Source of the DNA: Sympetrum striolatum
Taxonomy: Eukaryota > Arthropoda > Insecta > Odonata > Libellulidae
Direction of reading: 5' to 3'
Length of the DNA stretch: 64,000 bases
NCBI GenBank assembly: GCA_947579665.1
Contig: OX388350.1
Location: forward strand, 30,537,393 to 30,601,392
Part shown: one piece after another, positions 10,432-23,210 of the stretch
Layout of the letters: each line of letters opens with the position of its first letter
Numbering within the stretch: position 1 is the first letter of the stretch
Translations under genes and position numbers: made by a program
Notes under the pieces: generated by a model
Database searches by the model: none
Told to the model about the DNA's origin: nothing
Seen by the model: only the letters and a program-made list of their open reading frames with translations

Positions 10432-10740
10432 TGGTTTCCGTCAGATAGCATAACAATCTTGGGGTAACGTGACTGACTTTTATCAACAATTCGGACCTTC
10501 TTCCACTTATTCCGAAAATATGAGTTTCATTGGTTCAGTATAAATAGATTAAATATTCTAGAATATGAAATTCTGCAGATTTAGGACATAGGTCAACATT
10601 TTGTTTAATTAATTAAAATTTAAACAAATTACGGGGAAAAAAATGTTATTAGAACTTGTGTAATGGTCAAATGTAGAAGATACGCAAAATTCAGGTCTTT
10701 GAGAAGCATGAAAGTATTTAATTACGAATTTTAAAAGTAG

Positions 10741-10756
10741 GTGGTCAAATGACCAC
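10741..10756. promoter_or_regulatory. Palindrome GTGGTCATTTGACCAC, copy 3
   Basis: Same 16 bp (as its reverse complement) in the right arm, 43 bp from the element tip. The left end has two copies and the right end one. Confidence 0.6.
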
Positions 10757-10783
10757 CTCCCGTCCTTCTAGGTAGGCCGAAAC

Positions 10784-10799
10784 TCCCGTCCTCCTAGTG
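10784..10799 (-). repeat. Right terminal inverted repeat
   Basis: Reverse complement reads CACTAGGAGGACGGGA, followed outward by TTAA. Confidence 0.85.
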
Positions 10800-10803
10800 T
10801 TAA
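10800..10803. repeat. TTAA target-site duplication, right
   Basis: Matches 4821-4824. An empty site would read ...GCATGCTTTAAATCCCTG... Confidence 0.9.
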
Positions 10804-11170
10804 ATCCCTGCCTCTTCCATCTCGGGCTTATAATGCGCTGCAAATTGTGGATTCAAATTGAACGTAGGGGATCTTACTCTCGCAAAGTCTAAATTTACCT
10901 CCGACGCTCCTAGACAAGCGAAACTGGCCTCGAAAATTTCCGACCCAGATCTATAAGCCGGTGATATTAAAAAAGTCTCCGTGGCTGGCGAGAACTCCGC
11001 CTTAATAGGCTAGGCGTTAGTTAGCTGAAATTAAAGCTTTCTTCATATGCGCGCTAAGGGACATTTTATACATCTCCTCCTAGCTTTTCCTTTAAAAATA
11101 TGTCGGCTTTCGAGGGAAGTTCAAACACAATGGGATTAAAGGAGAAGGCAGAGGTTTTACCAAGACTGTA
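10804..11170. promoter_or_regulatory. Base-balanced island at the piggyBac target
   Basis: Higher G+C and CpG than the flanks, including CGACGCTCC, CCGACCCAG and GGCTAGGCG, with no sustained frame. The piggyBac element inserted at its edge. A regulatory role is a guess from composition alone. Confidence 0.18.
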
Positions 11171-13540
11171 GGAACGAAGTACGTAGCGCATTTACAGTTA
11201 TGCTTTGCAAGCTTTTAAAGTCGCCCAGCCGTGATTATGATGATGCAAATTACTGCTATATTACTGTAAAAGTAGTTACCCTTCCGAGTAGTTTTCTTGA
11301 AATAAAAGAAAAACTATCCATTTAATATTCAGCACGACGAACAGTCTGAACCTCAAACCCTATGCCAATAAAATATGGCATGACAACGAACGGTTTTCAT
11401 TATTTGTGAATAAAATTATATGGATAAGTGTAAGATAGCCAGCATTCGAACCCAAATAATCCACTTGTAAGACGGTTGTTAGGAATGAGAGATCCAATTT
11501 TTTTCCCCACGGTTATGTTAACTATTTTTCTTAATTTTTTAAACCATTACTAACAAAAAAGCAAGAGAGGGAATCGAGCCTGCTAGGTACTGTAGGGAGT
11601 TAGTTAGTATCCATTTTTCACATATATTAAATAGAATTCTATTAGAAGTCAAGAACGCATTAGTACTTACAGCACTATAGCCTAACAATTAATACTTTTC
11701 CTAATATTTCACTAGGAGCGTCCAACATTAATGATTTATCCAGTATGGTTCACTCTCTGGTAATCTTAATTTAAAACAGCTATTGCAAATATCATATTAA
11801 AGAATTGTAGAGATTATTGAAAGATAGACTATTTTCATCATGTAGACAGAGACAGTTAAAAAGGCTTCCTTTTCTCTTGGAATGAGGACGGGGTCAAACA
11901 AATTATACTCAATGTATATTTCTAGACGTTACACTTTATTCAACGGCTAGTATATATAGCACAACGTCCCATCGTATCTCTCCTGTTTGGCAGACAATGA
12001 AGATCAACTTCCATTGTGGAGGATCTAGTAAAACATGGTCATCAAGCAGCAGACACAAGAAGTTAAAGGGATATTTTCAAATTAAAATTAACGGATTACG
12101 TAAGAAAATTTTATAATTATTCTCCCTTTAGATCAATTCAATCATATGCCGCTTGCGTAGTAATAAATTTGAACTTTTTCTCAAACAAAAATTTTAATTT
12201 CATACAGTTCACGTTTTGTTTACATTGCGCATCTTTTCCTGAATGAAATTGTTTTATTCCAAACATACAAAAGAGTCTGAGAACCACCGAATGAGATAAA
12301 AAAGATCAACAGTTAAAAGGATTCTTTAGCTTAATTGGGGTATTTAGATTAAGGTGTATTTTTCTACAAATTCTGCGTTACGTCTTTATGTCAGATATAG
12401 CCTTGAATCTCCCAACAAATCAGCGCATTCTCCCAAATTAGCGTTTTATAGAGCTAAAAGTGTTCGAAGGAAGTGGGAAAGAGGAAGTTTTCTAATTACT
12501 TAAAATTTAAACACTGCATTTACTTTATCCTGCAAACCATTGCGCAATTTAATTACTTCTCGAGTTCTCACTGGGATGGAGTTGCAACGCTCTGAAAGAA
12601 ACCAATTTCCTCGGGGGATACAAAGTGATGCGAGCTAATTTAATGGAAAACTTGGTCGGAATGATGGTCCCTTGGGTTGATTTGAAATACGTGAAAATGC
12701 TGCTAAGAATACTCAACTTCTACAGTCGCAGGCGTAGAGCAATAAGACCTAACAGAAAATCTGTCGTTCCTCTACAGAAGGAAGAAGAAAACAACAACAA
12801 AATAAATTTAAGATCTCAAAGCATATCAAAGATGTTCTTCAATGCATTAGGAGATTAATCTGAGGTATTACAACAATGGTGTTAGGAAAAGAAGAGGTGA
12901 TCTCTATTTTAAAACTGACATGCGTCTAAAGATATTGTTTACTGGAACAAGTGTACGGTAGCAGGTTTATAAAAAGTTTTAGGAGATGTTTTTTTCATAT
13001 AATTTTCGCCACTAATTACTCAGATGCATACCAAATATGGTTCAGCGTAGAGCAGACAGGTTTGTTAAATTGGATTTTGGGTTTGATAGCAATATTTCAG
13101 CTATGCTATAGTCCCTCGGGTATGACTCTGTTAAAAATAGAAGACAGACTTGAATAATGACGGAAGCTATTCTAAAAAAGTATCAATGCGCATGTCATCG
13201 ACGACATTGTTTACTTTGTTACTCCAATTAACAGTATTCGCGAGCAACGAGAGGAAATTAGAAAGCTTTATGAGGAAATAATATCAAAAATGGATAGCTA
13301 CTTATGGGCTTTAATCCCCATGGAGACTTAAAGAAGTTAACTGCAATTATAGCAATAGATATCGCTGTTTTCACACTATGCCACTGGTGATTTTTAGGAC
13401 GATTGAGTAAATTTCATGTAAATATGCATATAAGTAGTTCAAACTTTTCCAGCTGTAATACTGGAATAAAGCTAAGGTATACTGGAAAACGCAAAATTCT
13501 TTAAAAATATCGACCTATTCAGCTTACACACTCCTCGGCA
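11171..13540. other. AT-rich spacer
   Basis: No gene is recognised. The frames at 12625-12858 and 12951-13157 start with ATG but show no family features. A slightly GC-richer patch lies at about 12420-12620. Confidence 0.45.
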
Positions 13541-13830
13541 TCTCGGTGCGTGAATGTTGCTTCAAACATCGGCGTCAAAATGTCGCAGAGACGATCCAAT
13601 CTCCGCTCCCTTCCTCCAATGCTCCACTGTCCCTAAACAATGCTTCCATCTCCCGCCTATTGTATCCGCAGATATCTCTCCTTTCCCTAATCTCTAATTC
13701 CTCCCTTTTTCCATCTTCCAACTTGCCCTCCTTCCTCGAAACCATCCAACTCACCCCCTCAGACCCGTTCTCTCCACCACAGCCTTACATCCGTCGAGAA
13801 GCGCTGGAAACACTCCAAGGACAAAGCTAA
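13541..13830 (+). other. Pyrimidine-rich tract
   Basis: C/T-dominated plus strand rich in CTCC and TTCC words (about 13590-13760). The open frame through it is Ser/Pro/Leu-rich, as expected of such composition, so no gene is called. Confidence 0.4.
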
Positions 13831-14070
13831 GGGTTTGAAAAATATCTTCTGGTTTAGATGCCACAGAGGACTCGAGCATTTATATCCTACATGGGGGTTT
13901 CTTCGCAATTGTTAGTCCCTTAAAGTCACATGCATTACAAATTTTATCTATTCGGTTATAGGAACCACACGATGCCTCTAGAATTTTTATGAAATATCAA
14001 TGACAGAATATGAAATAAGGACTGGTTTAAATTCAATCGAAGAAGCCTGAACTTGATGGAACTCCGTAAT

Positions 14071-14231
14071 CGGGATCATATTGAAAAAAAAGTGCAAAAT
14101 TCCACAAAACGAAAACTTTAATGCGTTACCGCTCATCTTCAGGAACAAGAAGATGAGCAGTTAGCTCGAAACCGGTAGTGCATTGAAGTTTTTTTTGTGG
14201 AATTTTGCATTTTTTGTTCAATATGATCCCG
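14071..14231. repeat. Foldback element, about 60-bp arms around an inner hairpin
   Basis: The left arm 14071-14130 and right arm 14172-14231 are imperfect inverted copies, each beginning CGGGATCATATTGAA at the outside. Between them GCTCATCTTC (14131-14140) pairs exactly with GAAGATGAGC (14149-14158) around an 8-nt loop. The right half continues as GCTCGAAACCGG. No clear target duplication is seen. It is probably a small non-autonomous repeat or rearranged end of a larger element. Confidence 0.75.
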
Positions 14232-16100
14232 AAGACTGGTTTAAGTCTCATTCGAACTATTTTCATATATGTCACTAGTAGAATAATATTATTGAGACTA
14301 AGATCTTTATCCGTGATGATACTGAGGTAGGTAACTAAAGCTATTTGACGAGTAAGTAGGAAATTTTAAGAGGATATCTAAGCTGTTAAAACAAATATCG
14401 GAAACGAAGAGCATTAGAAAAGGTTTTTAAAATTTTTGAGTTAATCTTTAAAATTACTGTATAATAGAAGAGTTTTAGGCTGCGCAATACAGATATCGAG
14501 AAGAAAATAGGAGCATTTAATTATAAAAATTTATTTTATTCGTGAAACTTCATAATGACCTTGAATTCCAACCACTGAAAATTAACTACATTAGGTTCTG
14601 ATGAAAAAATCATCATAAAGAGACAGGTCAACTAAATATTGCTTTTGAAACTGAAAATCAGGTGGTAAAATATAATTAAATCACGTAGCCACGAAAGAAC
14701 CTGATTTACTTCCACTTCGCGTATGAAAATCACCGAAAATTGATTCCAAATATTCAATTTCAAATCAGTTCCTTTATGTTACCATAAAAAGTCTTCATAG
14801 GATTCAACTTCGGAAGGCATGTGGACATTGTAAAAAAATAAAGACGCCGTGACACGGTCTCAAGGTTGATTGCAGATCGTTCATTTTTATGCTCGGATTT
14901 TAATCCATTTTTTCGCGTCTGTCTCTCCCGTGAGATGAACTCCAATGCTGGGCGAGATAAAAGTTGATTCCAGTATTTTTGCGAAGAAGAGAGCGACCAA
15001 TTTATTCGGATTGATTCCCTCCATGAGAGGATTGAAAGCCTCCGCGTCGCTTGTTAAATAGATCAAAATCTTCCAGGGACGATTCTAAAAAGAAAAGGAA
15101 TACCCCTCGTTCCCTGGTGGTGATGCAATCTTGATCTACGATTGCATAACGCCAACTCCTACTCACCGGTCTTTGATTTCACCCTTACTCCAATTAAAGA
15201 CAAACTAAATTTATAAATAGAATGTGTTCTTCTGAAATTAGTTACGGATAAGAGGAAGAAGATGTTGTAAATACCACCTGAATGTGTATATTAAGATATC
15301 AGTGGTGAATTAGGAAACGATTGCAGGTAAAACGAGTTTTAATGTATATCATTTATAGCGAATAAGTATTTTATTGAAAAACGAGCATTTAAAAAAATTA
15401 ATCTCTCCAAATTTAGGGTATAACTGAGTTATTATTTAATGATTTGTCTGTTAATTAAAATTAAAATTGAATAAACGGAAGTTTAATACTATGCAAATAG
15501 ACATTTTTAGAATGATGTTTGGATACCCGTACTTTGTATTAAGAGGCTATGTGTGTAAAGTAATATAAAAGAGTCAAGTTATAGCATCGATGGATTTTTA
15601 ACATTAATGCATCTAATGCATACAATTTAGGTTATAAGTAAAGAAATGAAGACATAAGGAGAACTATATTTAATTCATAAAAGATTCTAATCTATTCAGT
15701 AAGAGATTTTTACATTTTAAAATTGTAATTTATATATTTTACTATCAGGAAATATATGTATAAATGGTTTAATTTAGGCTATGGATCATTGCTCTTTCAA
15801 AGCTTCACAAAAACTCTTTCCAATTTCTGTTACAGTGATCAGCACAATAAAGTTTCATATAAAAAACTATGTAAGTTTTATATGAAATTTAATGATGTTT
15901 CAACATAAACTCCATATCATTGTAATCACTAACTGAGAAAGAAAATGTGCTTATCTTTATTGTGTAAAAATGATAAATGATTGGAATGATTTGCCTGCAG
16001 GAGTCTTGAAGCCCTTGCCAAAACATCATAGGGAGTTCGTAAAAATATTGGGTAAAAATATTAAGGACGATCAAGGTGAATCTTCCCTGAAATAGTACCA
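14232..16100. other. AT-rich spacer
   Basis: No gene is recognised. It holds a 12-bp-arm hairpin at 15853-15887. Confidence 0.45.
15853..15887. repeat. Short hairpin
   Basis: TTTCATATAAAA (15853-15864) and TTTTATATGAAA (15876-15887) are exact complements separated by 11 nt. Confidence 0.5.
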
Positions 16101-19100
16101 AGCGAATCCGCCACGTGGCAGCACCAAAATGAGCGAAATTTTAGGTCCCTCTAGCTCAAGTATGGTTGATCTGATTGTCAATCTGAAAACGGTTTTGAAC
16201 ATTGGAATAACATAAAAGTATTCTTATGGAAAGGTTTTTTTTTTAATCTTCTTTTTACAGCTTTTTTGAAAAATATGTTTGTTATTATAACAAAACAAAA
16301 AATTTCAAGGTAAACACGATATAGAGAAATTTTTTTTAAACACGTCGCATATTTTGGATTTGAAATTGAATGAGTATTATGATCATGAGAGTTTTTTAAA
16401 TACAGCATTATGAAAAAACCAGCATTGCAACGCCGCGTATTCCGCTTGACGTTGACGAGTATAGGTGGAATAGGGTAGGATTGCCTGGTAGGGTGATGTA
16501 CGGGGGGAATTGTCCCAGGGACCACTATGGTAGCCGTGAAGGCCTACAAGGAACCCTGAAAAAATTTGAATTATAATAATAACAATGATAATAAATCGTC
16601 TTTATTTGGGCGATATTGAGAATAAATCTCAATTATGTATTATGAGGGAAGGGAAGGATAAATTTGTGAAAAGATAAATTTTTGTAATTTAAAAAATGTA
16701 CAGATGGGATTTATAACAATATGTGTAATATATGTAATGTGTTGCCACCGGACGATTTGTCAACTTTTAGCATTTGTAATAATAATAAAATACAAACTTC
16801 TAAGCTGCACCTTAAAGAAAATATTCAGGAAAATTCGAAAAAAGCAGAGATTTAATCCTTTTTGGATTCTCAATATGTAATAATAGAAAACGATTGGTGA
16901 ATGTAGATTATCTTGCCAAATTGAGGTAATAAAAGTATAAAAATTGAATTCTCGTACGATTATCTATCGAATACCAACTTATAAGTATGGTACGACGTAG
17001 ACCAGAAGGGTATGTCTAAACAATCCATTAATTTACATCTAGAGCACCCATGGAACTCAATTTCGATTAGAGAAAGCATTATCTTCCTCCTCAGATTCCA
17101 GTAGTGCAACTTCTCGTCCAATTCGTTTCCACATCCTCACACACTTATTCGATCTCATTTCGGACGGAGGTGTGGCCATTTCCGGCAATAGTCGTTAGGA
17201 AAAGCGCACAATCGCAGGTTTTTTCTTCCGCTCCCACTTTGAAATGAGTTCTTGATGCAATTCCCATCCTCTTCTCATTACCCGAGGTGTACTTTGAGCC
17301 ATCTACGCGATCCAATCTCACAAAATCCCATAAACAGCGGTTGTCATTCCTCTTAAGCGTAAAACTTTTTCCTTTGCTACATTTAAACTAAAACGACAGT
17401 TGAATGTCAATTCTGTTCCTTATCGTCGTAGGTTATCCATTTGGGTGGCTGCAACTCTCCAAGCCTTGCGTTTCACCGAAAACCGCTTCATTCTCTAATA
17501 ACACTAGAATGAACAGTGGAAGAAGGCGTTGTTTTTTAATACATTACGGAAGCAAAAAAATAGTAAAGAGAAACAGTAACTTTCCGTAGTATTTTTTTAA
17601 TACCGGTTTCATCGAATGTCGCCATTTGTTGAAATAATTTTCTTGATTATATCTTAGTGATTGTATTTTGTTGACTTTATTTTATTGTTAAGATTTTCTA
17701 TAGCATTTTATTGATTGTATTTTTTTTCTTGAGTAAATTTAGTAATGCGATACTATTTTATAACACTGAAAATACGTTTACTGTAAGCTGTCACACCCTT
17801 AATAAATATATTATTATTAATAAAATCAGGTGAAACTAGATTTTATAAGGACGAATTGATTTATATAAATAAATATCGTTAAAAAAGTACTACTTCTACT
17901 TTTTACTATTTTTTACAACTCTGATATGTAGCATTAACTATTACTTCCTTAGCATTAAATAACATTGATTCCATTATCCCTAAAAACATTTACCATCCCA
18001 GCTTTCACCGTTTCTGCCTATCTATAAAAGAATCTCATATTAATACAGTACTCTTACGTTTTTAAGTTAACCTCTATTAAGTTTCCATTCATTCTTGTCA
18101 ATATCTTACATAGACTAAGACTATTAGACTTATCACTGCATTTGCTCCTCAAAGGACGTTTTCACTAGCTATTCAGCTTGTTTATTTCATTTTTATCATT
18201 ATGTTATATCCCCACATCTCAATTGCTTCTAAGGTACTCTTCTCGCTGCTGCTATAGTTTTATGTTCTTAGAATATCTTCATCTATAAATCTTTATTAAC
18301 TTTTTTCCAATATCCATGGTCTCTTTGCTTTCAAAGGATGATTTTCCCAACAAAATACCTTTTTCGCTTAACCTATTCTTCTTACAATAACTCTCTTGAT
18401 ATAATAAAAATTCTAGTATCCTATTCGTTTACTTTATCCTTCCAATTCCATCCTTCCCTTCGTTGGTTTATCCATGAGTAAACAGCCCAATGGAAAGGTC
18501 ATGTTTAACCTTAGGGCAACCGCAAAGTTTTTAGGGCATATTGTAGGAATCTCTAGCCCAGAGAAAAATCCCAGCAGATGCCACTGAAAGAAATTAAGTA
18601 GATTATCATCTCTTCATATCTTGGTCCATTTAATCTCATTTTTAACTACATTTCAGCATCCCCTGCGTAGAATAGGTACACGAAAATTTTTATCAAACTC
18701 AAACCTCGAAACCTGAAAGAAGATAATGTAACTGAAGATTACCAGAGGTTTTATCGTAATGAAATCCGAACGATCTTCATGCGAAGTATCTCAAGCGCGA
18801 GATTTCATGAGCTTCATTTGAGAGTAGATGCAGACGATAGCAAAGCTGGCTTATTTTCTCGAAAATTCCCTCATTATTTTCAGTAATATTAACTGCTAAT
18901 TGAATCGTAATATGCGGTGAATCTGAAATTCTTAGCAAATTTATGGGAAATATGATCGGAATTTTAGAAAAATCTAACATACAATCTAAATATTACAGAG
19001 AAAGGGAAAAAATTTTCAAAATTTTTATTTAACGTTCCTTTAGTCAATCTTAAGCTAAACTCTATTCGTATATCTGTTTTGCGGCTGAGAAAATTTCCAT

Positions 19101-19740
19101 TCCTTTCCTAATAATAACTAAAATTACATGACCATCTCTTAAATACAAAATCAAGGCCGAAACTATTCATATATGTTCCCCATTAATTGTAAACAATATG
19201 AATGAGCTTGTGCTTTAAAAAATAATTCTCACATTTATATTCTTACAGAAATACTGTTATAAATCGCTGTTTTTTGGAGTTTTAATGAGTGTGAATATCC
19301 TCCACTACAATCCAATGTGGCTTTGAGTTTACTAATATAGAGGTGAATCTGTACTCAAAATCACCGCTCAAGAAATTTCGCCTTGTAAAGAAAAACCGTA
19401 GTTTCCACTCTGTCAAAGTTTACAGTTTACAAAGAAATATTTAATCCGATGTGAATTTAAATCCTCTACGTAAGTCCAGCATTAATTAACTTCTTATTGC
19501 ATTAAATAGAGCCATCTTGTCAAACATAGGATCAGCATTGTCTGGCTGGTGTGACTGATTTGAACTTTTGTACATATTCTTCAATTAATAAAGGTTTATC
19601 ATTAATCATACTACAACGGAGCCACCAAATTTGCATTTATGGTTTACAGTTGCCAAACCTGTGTGCAGGGATGCCATATCTGCTACTGTTAGGATATTAG
19701 ATACGATCAGTCTCAAAATTTCGTTTCACCGCATATTACA
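16101..19740. other. AT-rich spacer with one base-balanced patch
   Basis: No gene is supported. The patch at about 17040-17360 is GC-richer and CT-biased. The 17600-18000 stretch is very AT-rich low-complexity DNA. Confidence 0.4.
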
Positions 19741-20000
19741 CCACCCGTTTTCTTCGTTCTCTCTTTATTTCGTTATATAACTAGTTTTGGCTTCTTTCTA
19801 TCCACCCTGTTCCTTTTCCCAATTCCGTTTTTCATTCTTTTCTCTTTCACACCTCTTCCTCCCTCACTATTCTCTCTTCCTTCTTCCACTCGATTCCCAT
19901 CCTTCCCCACCTATCTTATCCTCTCCCATTTCATCGCCTTTCCTCATAACCTTATCCCTCCATCGAATTCACGTCACATCTTTATCCGCCATTAGACGTA
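19741..20000 (+). other. Pyrimidine-rich tract
   Basis: Dense TTCC, CTCTT and CCTTC words on the plus strand. The overlapping frame is a product of composition. Similar tracts lie at 13.6, 24.3, 36.5 and 39.6 kb. Confidence 0.4.
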
Positions 20001-20484
20001 TCGGTCACGCAGACCTTCTCTCCCCTTCGCTATCCTTTAAACCGCAGAACATTGAAAAAGCGGACACGAGGAGCAACGATTATCAGCCAACGTCCCCTAG
20101 ATATCACACTCAGAGAAGTATGTACTAGCGGAAGTCTCTATGTATAGATATATAGAATTTACAAAGTATTTTTATTGCAAATACAGTAGCTGTAAATGTA
20201 AATCAAATGCTATGACCACGTTAACGGGGGGAAAATTTACTTTAAGAAAGAGGTAGGTAAAACCAGTATATGATGAATGACACAGAATCAGCTTTAAGTT
20301 TGTGATACGCTTTAATGCAAAATAATCCGTAAATATTATAAAATATGCTAACAGATGATTTAGCGATGCTACTAACCATATGTTGTGCATTGTAATATGT
20401 TTGTGGTTTAGTAAATGTTTGTTCTCATGGAGCTTTTTTATAGTATATGATATTACGGTTTCCTTTATTGGTAAACATTCATAT

Positions 20485-20552
20485 TCCTTTAACATTGAGT
20501 ACCTTTACCTTTAACATTGAGTACCATACCATTACCTTTAACATAAAGTACC
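20485..20552. repeat. Short tandem repeat, about three units
   Basis: CCTTTAACATTGAGTACC and close variants occur near 20488, 20510 and 20536. The last copy reads CATAAAGTACC. Unit spacing varies (about 19-28 bp), as in a small decaying tandem array. Confidence 0.6.
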
Positions 20553-20768
20553 TATTGCCAGAGCTTCTATGCATGGATACTTAAAGCGATTCAGGATTAT
20601 GATGTTAAGGACAATTTAGCCGTAAATATTGATATAATGAGATGACCCTGATGAAGATGGGATGTTGTTCGATTAGAAATACTTCTAAAGAGAGAAAACT
20701 GATATATACCTATTATGCTTCTCGTTTTAGATAATAATTATTTTTTCTTCAACTTCCTCGCTTCAGTG

Positions 20769-20831
20769 ACGTAGAGGTTGTGCACTACCCCAATAACGCC
20801 AAGTTTCCGGGTTCGAATCCTAGATATGGCT
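20769..20831 (+). repeat. tRNA-like repeat
   Basis: GGGTTCGAATCC (20809-20820) is a good internal B-box/T-arm. The upstream part is only weakly A-box-like, and no complete cloverleaf can be drawn. Taken as a decayed tRNA-derived repeat. Confidence 0.45.
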
Positions 20832-22395
20832 GTTCGCGATGTATTTTTCAAGAGTTAATTGTAACAGTCATATTGGACTAAAGTTATCCCAAATAAAGTA
20901 GTAATTGTTATAATTAACTTGTTCAGAACATCAAGAAAGTCAATTCAAAATATCATCAGGAATTGTAAATTTTTAGTGATGATATAAGTTGAACTGCAAA
21001 TATCGCACACTAGGGGTCTCTATAAACCTTGAATGTGATCTGCAACTAAGTTTAGCGCGATAGTCTTTGTGATTTATGCTCTACATAATAAAAATTCCAT
21101 TTGTACGATAACAATGTTTATACTGTTATATTAAATGTTGGGATGAGCATAAAAGGTTTTGATTGCGACGTGACACATTTCTAAAACTTATAATTCCATC
21201 GCTATTCAAAACCCATCATAAACCAATATAAAATTAGACTTCCTTTGATTTTGTTAAAGATTTATTTACTGAAAATAATTAATGACTCCAATGGTGACAA
21301 TAATATCTTTATATTTAAATGAAAAAATAGTTGCAGCAAAATAACGTGTTTCAACATCAGGCATCAATTTAAAGATTATACTCAAAGCATCGTTTTAACG
21401 ACTACCTTCTCTTCGTACGTAATTTATATCTCTCAAAAGCGATCCCGGATTTAATAGGCATCCTTTAATTTAGACTCCCCGCAAAGCATTTTATGCTCGT
21501 TTTTCTTCCTAAAATGAGACTTGTAAAAGGAAATTTAGGCGTTACCACTTACAATTATGAAGGGAATGGAAAACACCATCATAATTTAAAAGCTGATATA
21601 CGAACGATATTTTGATCAATTTAGTAGTACGAATAAACGTTATTTTTCTTATATATTATTCGTAAAATATATAGTTGATTTCTTTGAATGCTTCGAAAAA
21701 TTTTGTTTCTTTGAAATTAGAATTAACAGAAATTTAAGAAAAATAAAATTCTTGCTTTAAATTTTTGATTGATTGATTGATCCTAGCAATTTACCATAAA
21801 TATTGACCGAATGAGTTATTCTGGTTTCAAAGCCTCTCCGTAGTTTAAAATTAATCTATGCTTTATATTTCTTGAGAAGAATGTTGTATCGGTTGATCAA
21901 AAATCGACCAAACAATCTTTATGATCGACGCCTTTTACGTTATCTCATACCTCATACATCTTGAAAAATAAAATACTGAGGTATCTATCACGAGCGCAGA
22001 AATAAATAATCAATAGGAAAGAGTTAAGTTCTGTCTGAATTTTTCTAGACAACTCCGTAAGGTTTTCTAAACATTACTTAGTAATGCAAAATTGCTGTCA
22101 AACTAATATCTTATGTTCCGTTGATTAAATACATAATATATAACAATATATATTTTATAATGTGATGAAAAGACTTGCGAGAACTTCACCCAATGATGAA
22201 TTACTAACATCTTCCTAATAGTAAACATATCTCAGGCTCAATCATAAGATACCAAGTTTCACCCATATTATAAGCTCTTGGATCGATTTTTTCTAATATC
22301 TTCCAAATAAATTCTAATAATAAACCTTGGTGATCAAAGCCAATCTAATACCCTTGTTCTTATGCTAACCAACTGATAACATGAATTATAAGTTA
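20832..22395. other. AT-rich spacer
   Basis: No gene is recognised; only low-complexity runs such as GATTGATTGATTGATC near 21768. Confidence 0.45.
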
Positions 22396-22399
22396 TACT

Positions 22400-22430
22400 C
22401 GGGTCCGGGTTCGATTCCCGGTGAGAGCTC
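22400..22430 (+). repeat. tRNA-like repeat, type with GGTGAGAGCT end
   Basis: GGGTTCGATTCCCGGTGAGAGC has a well-paired T-arm. The same ending recurs at 49936-49962, and both are followed by variants of a GACGTAA-type tail. The 5' part of the tRNA is not recognisable here. Confidence 0.5.
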
Positions 22431-22779
22431 ATTTGTGAAATGACGTAACATGTGGAAGCATTTTTAAATAAACAACAACAAGCGACACTCGGAAGATAGC
22501 GTTTTCCCCCAAAAATAGCTATAAATCATATTAACAATTCCAATTTCTCCATATTCAATCGCACTTCCAAACTCTACGTAAAATAAACTTCCCAAAAACC
22601 TAAAACAGCACATCATCCAAACGTTTCTACGAACCAGAGAAACGCATTCACCTCTAATACGTCTGGAGATCAATTACCCCGACTACACGTATTTCTGACC
22701 AATTTTTTCGACCATTGTACACAAGCGTGACTCTTGTACCAAGTCATTCATCCGCAATCACTCCCATTAATCAGCACAA

Positions 22780-23210
22780 ATGTACTGTTTATTTATTTAA
22801 TCGAAGTTAAACAAGCTCGGATTCTCAGACAAATCGATTTCCCTCCACAAAAGTGAGAAAGGCACGTTCTATTTATTCTTCTCGAGGATCCCTTCACGAG
22901 CTTCGCTGAGCAAACAGTCACTCCTGGCAGAAAGAGAAAGTCCACCGCTAAGGTTACATGATTCTCGAAAGGAAAATGCCGATGTCCGATAGCACTTGAG
23001 GCTCGCTGCTTTTCCTTGCGACATCTCGCGCGCTTCGGCCAACAACGGTTATCGAATAACCGCCGGCTATGAAATTACGTGACTTCGAATTTGTTAGACT
23101 CCTGGGAGAACCGAAGAAGGAATGCCTCGAGGTAAAGGGTGAAAGGTGATTTCGAACGTAAAGGCGAGTCCTTGGGAAATCATTCTTTCATGTCCGTGCT
23201 TCCGAAGTAA
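22780..23210. promoter_or_regulatory. Base-balanced island
   Basis: Richer in G+C and CpG than its surroundings (for example CTCGCGCGCTTCGG near 23025 and AACCGCCGGC near 23058). No coding frame is convincing. Possible conserved non-coding DNA. Confidence 0.18.

Larger units (their letters stand above)
9920..10774 (-). repeat. Right long inverted arm, 855 bp
   Basis: Complement of 5003-5857 with two mismatches (at 9934 and 10040). Read on the minus strand it leads into the transposase, so its TATA-like boxes are candidate promoters for that gene. Confidence 0.93.
4825..10799 (-). mobile_element. piggyBac-like DNA transposon with long inverted arms
   Basis: A 5975-bp element bounded by TTAA duplications. 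The ends read CACTAGAAGGAC (left) and CACTAGGAGGAC (right, reverse complement). A single spliced transposase gene on the minus strand occupies the middle. Inside the ends lie two inverted arms of 855 bp each. The termini are asymmetric: the left end carries 178 bp outside its arm, the right only 25 bp. Known piggyBac elements have terminal repeats of tens of bases, so the arm length is unusual. Near-identical arms and an uninterrupted reading frame suggest a young copy. An asparagine at one catalytic position suggests this copy cannot mobilise itself. Confidence 0.93.

Noticed and set aside
14131..14180. Functional hammerhead ribozyme
   Set aside because: CUGANGA and GAAA do not occur on the same strand in the required order, so only a resemblance is noted.
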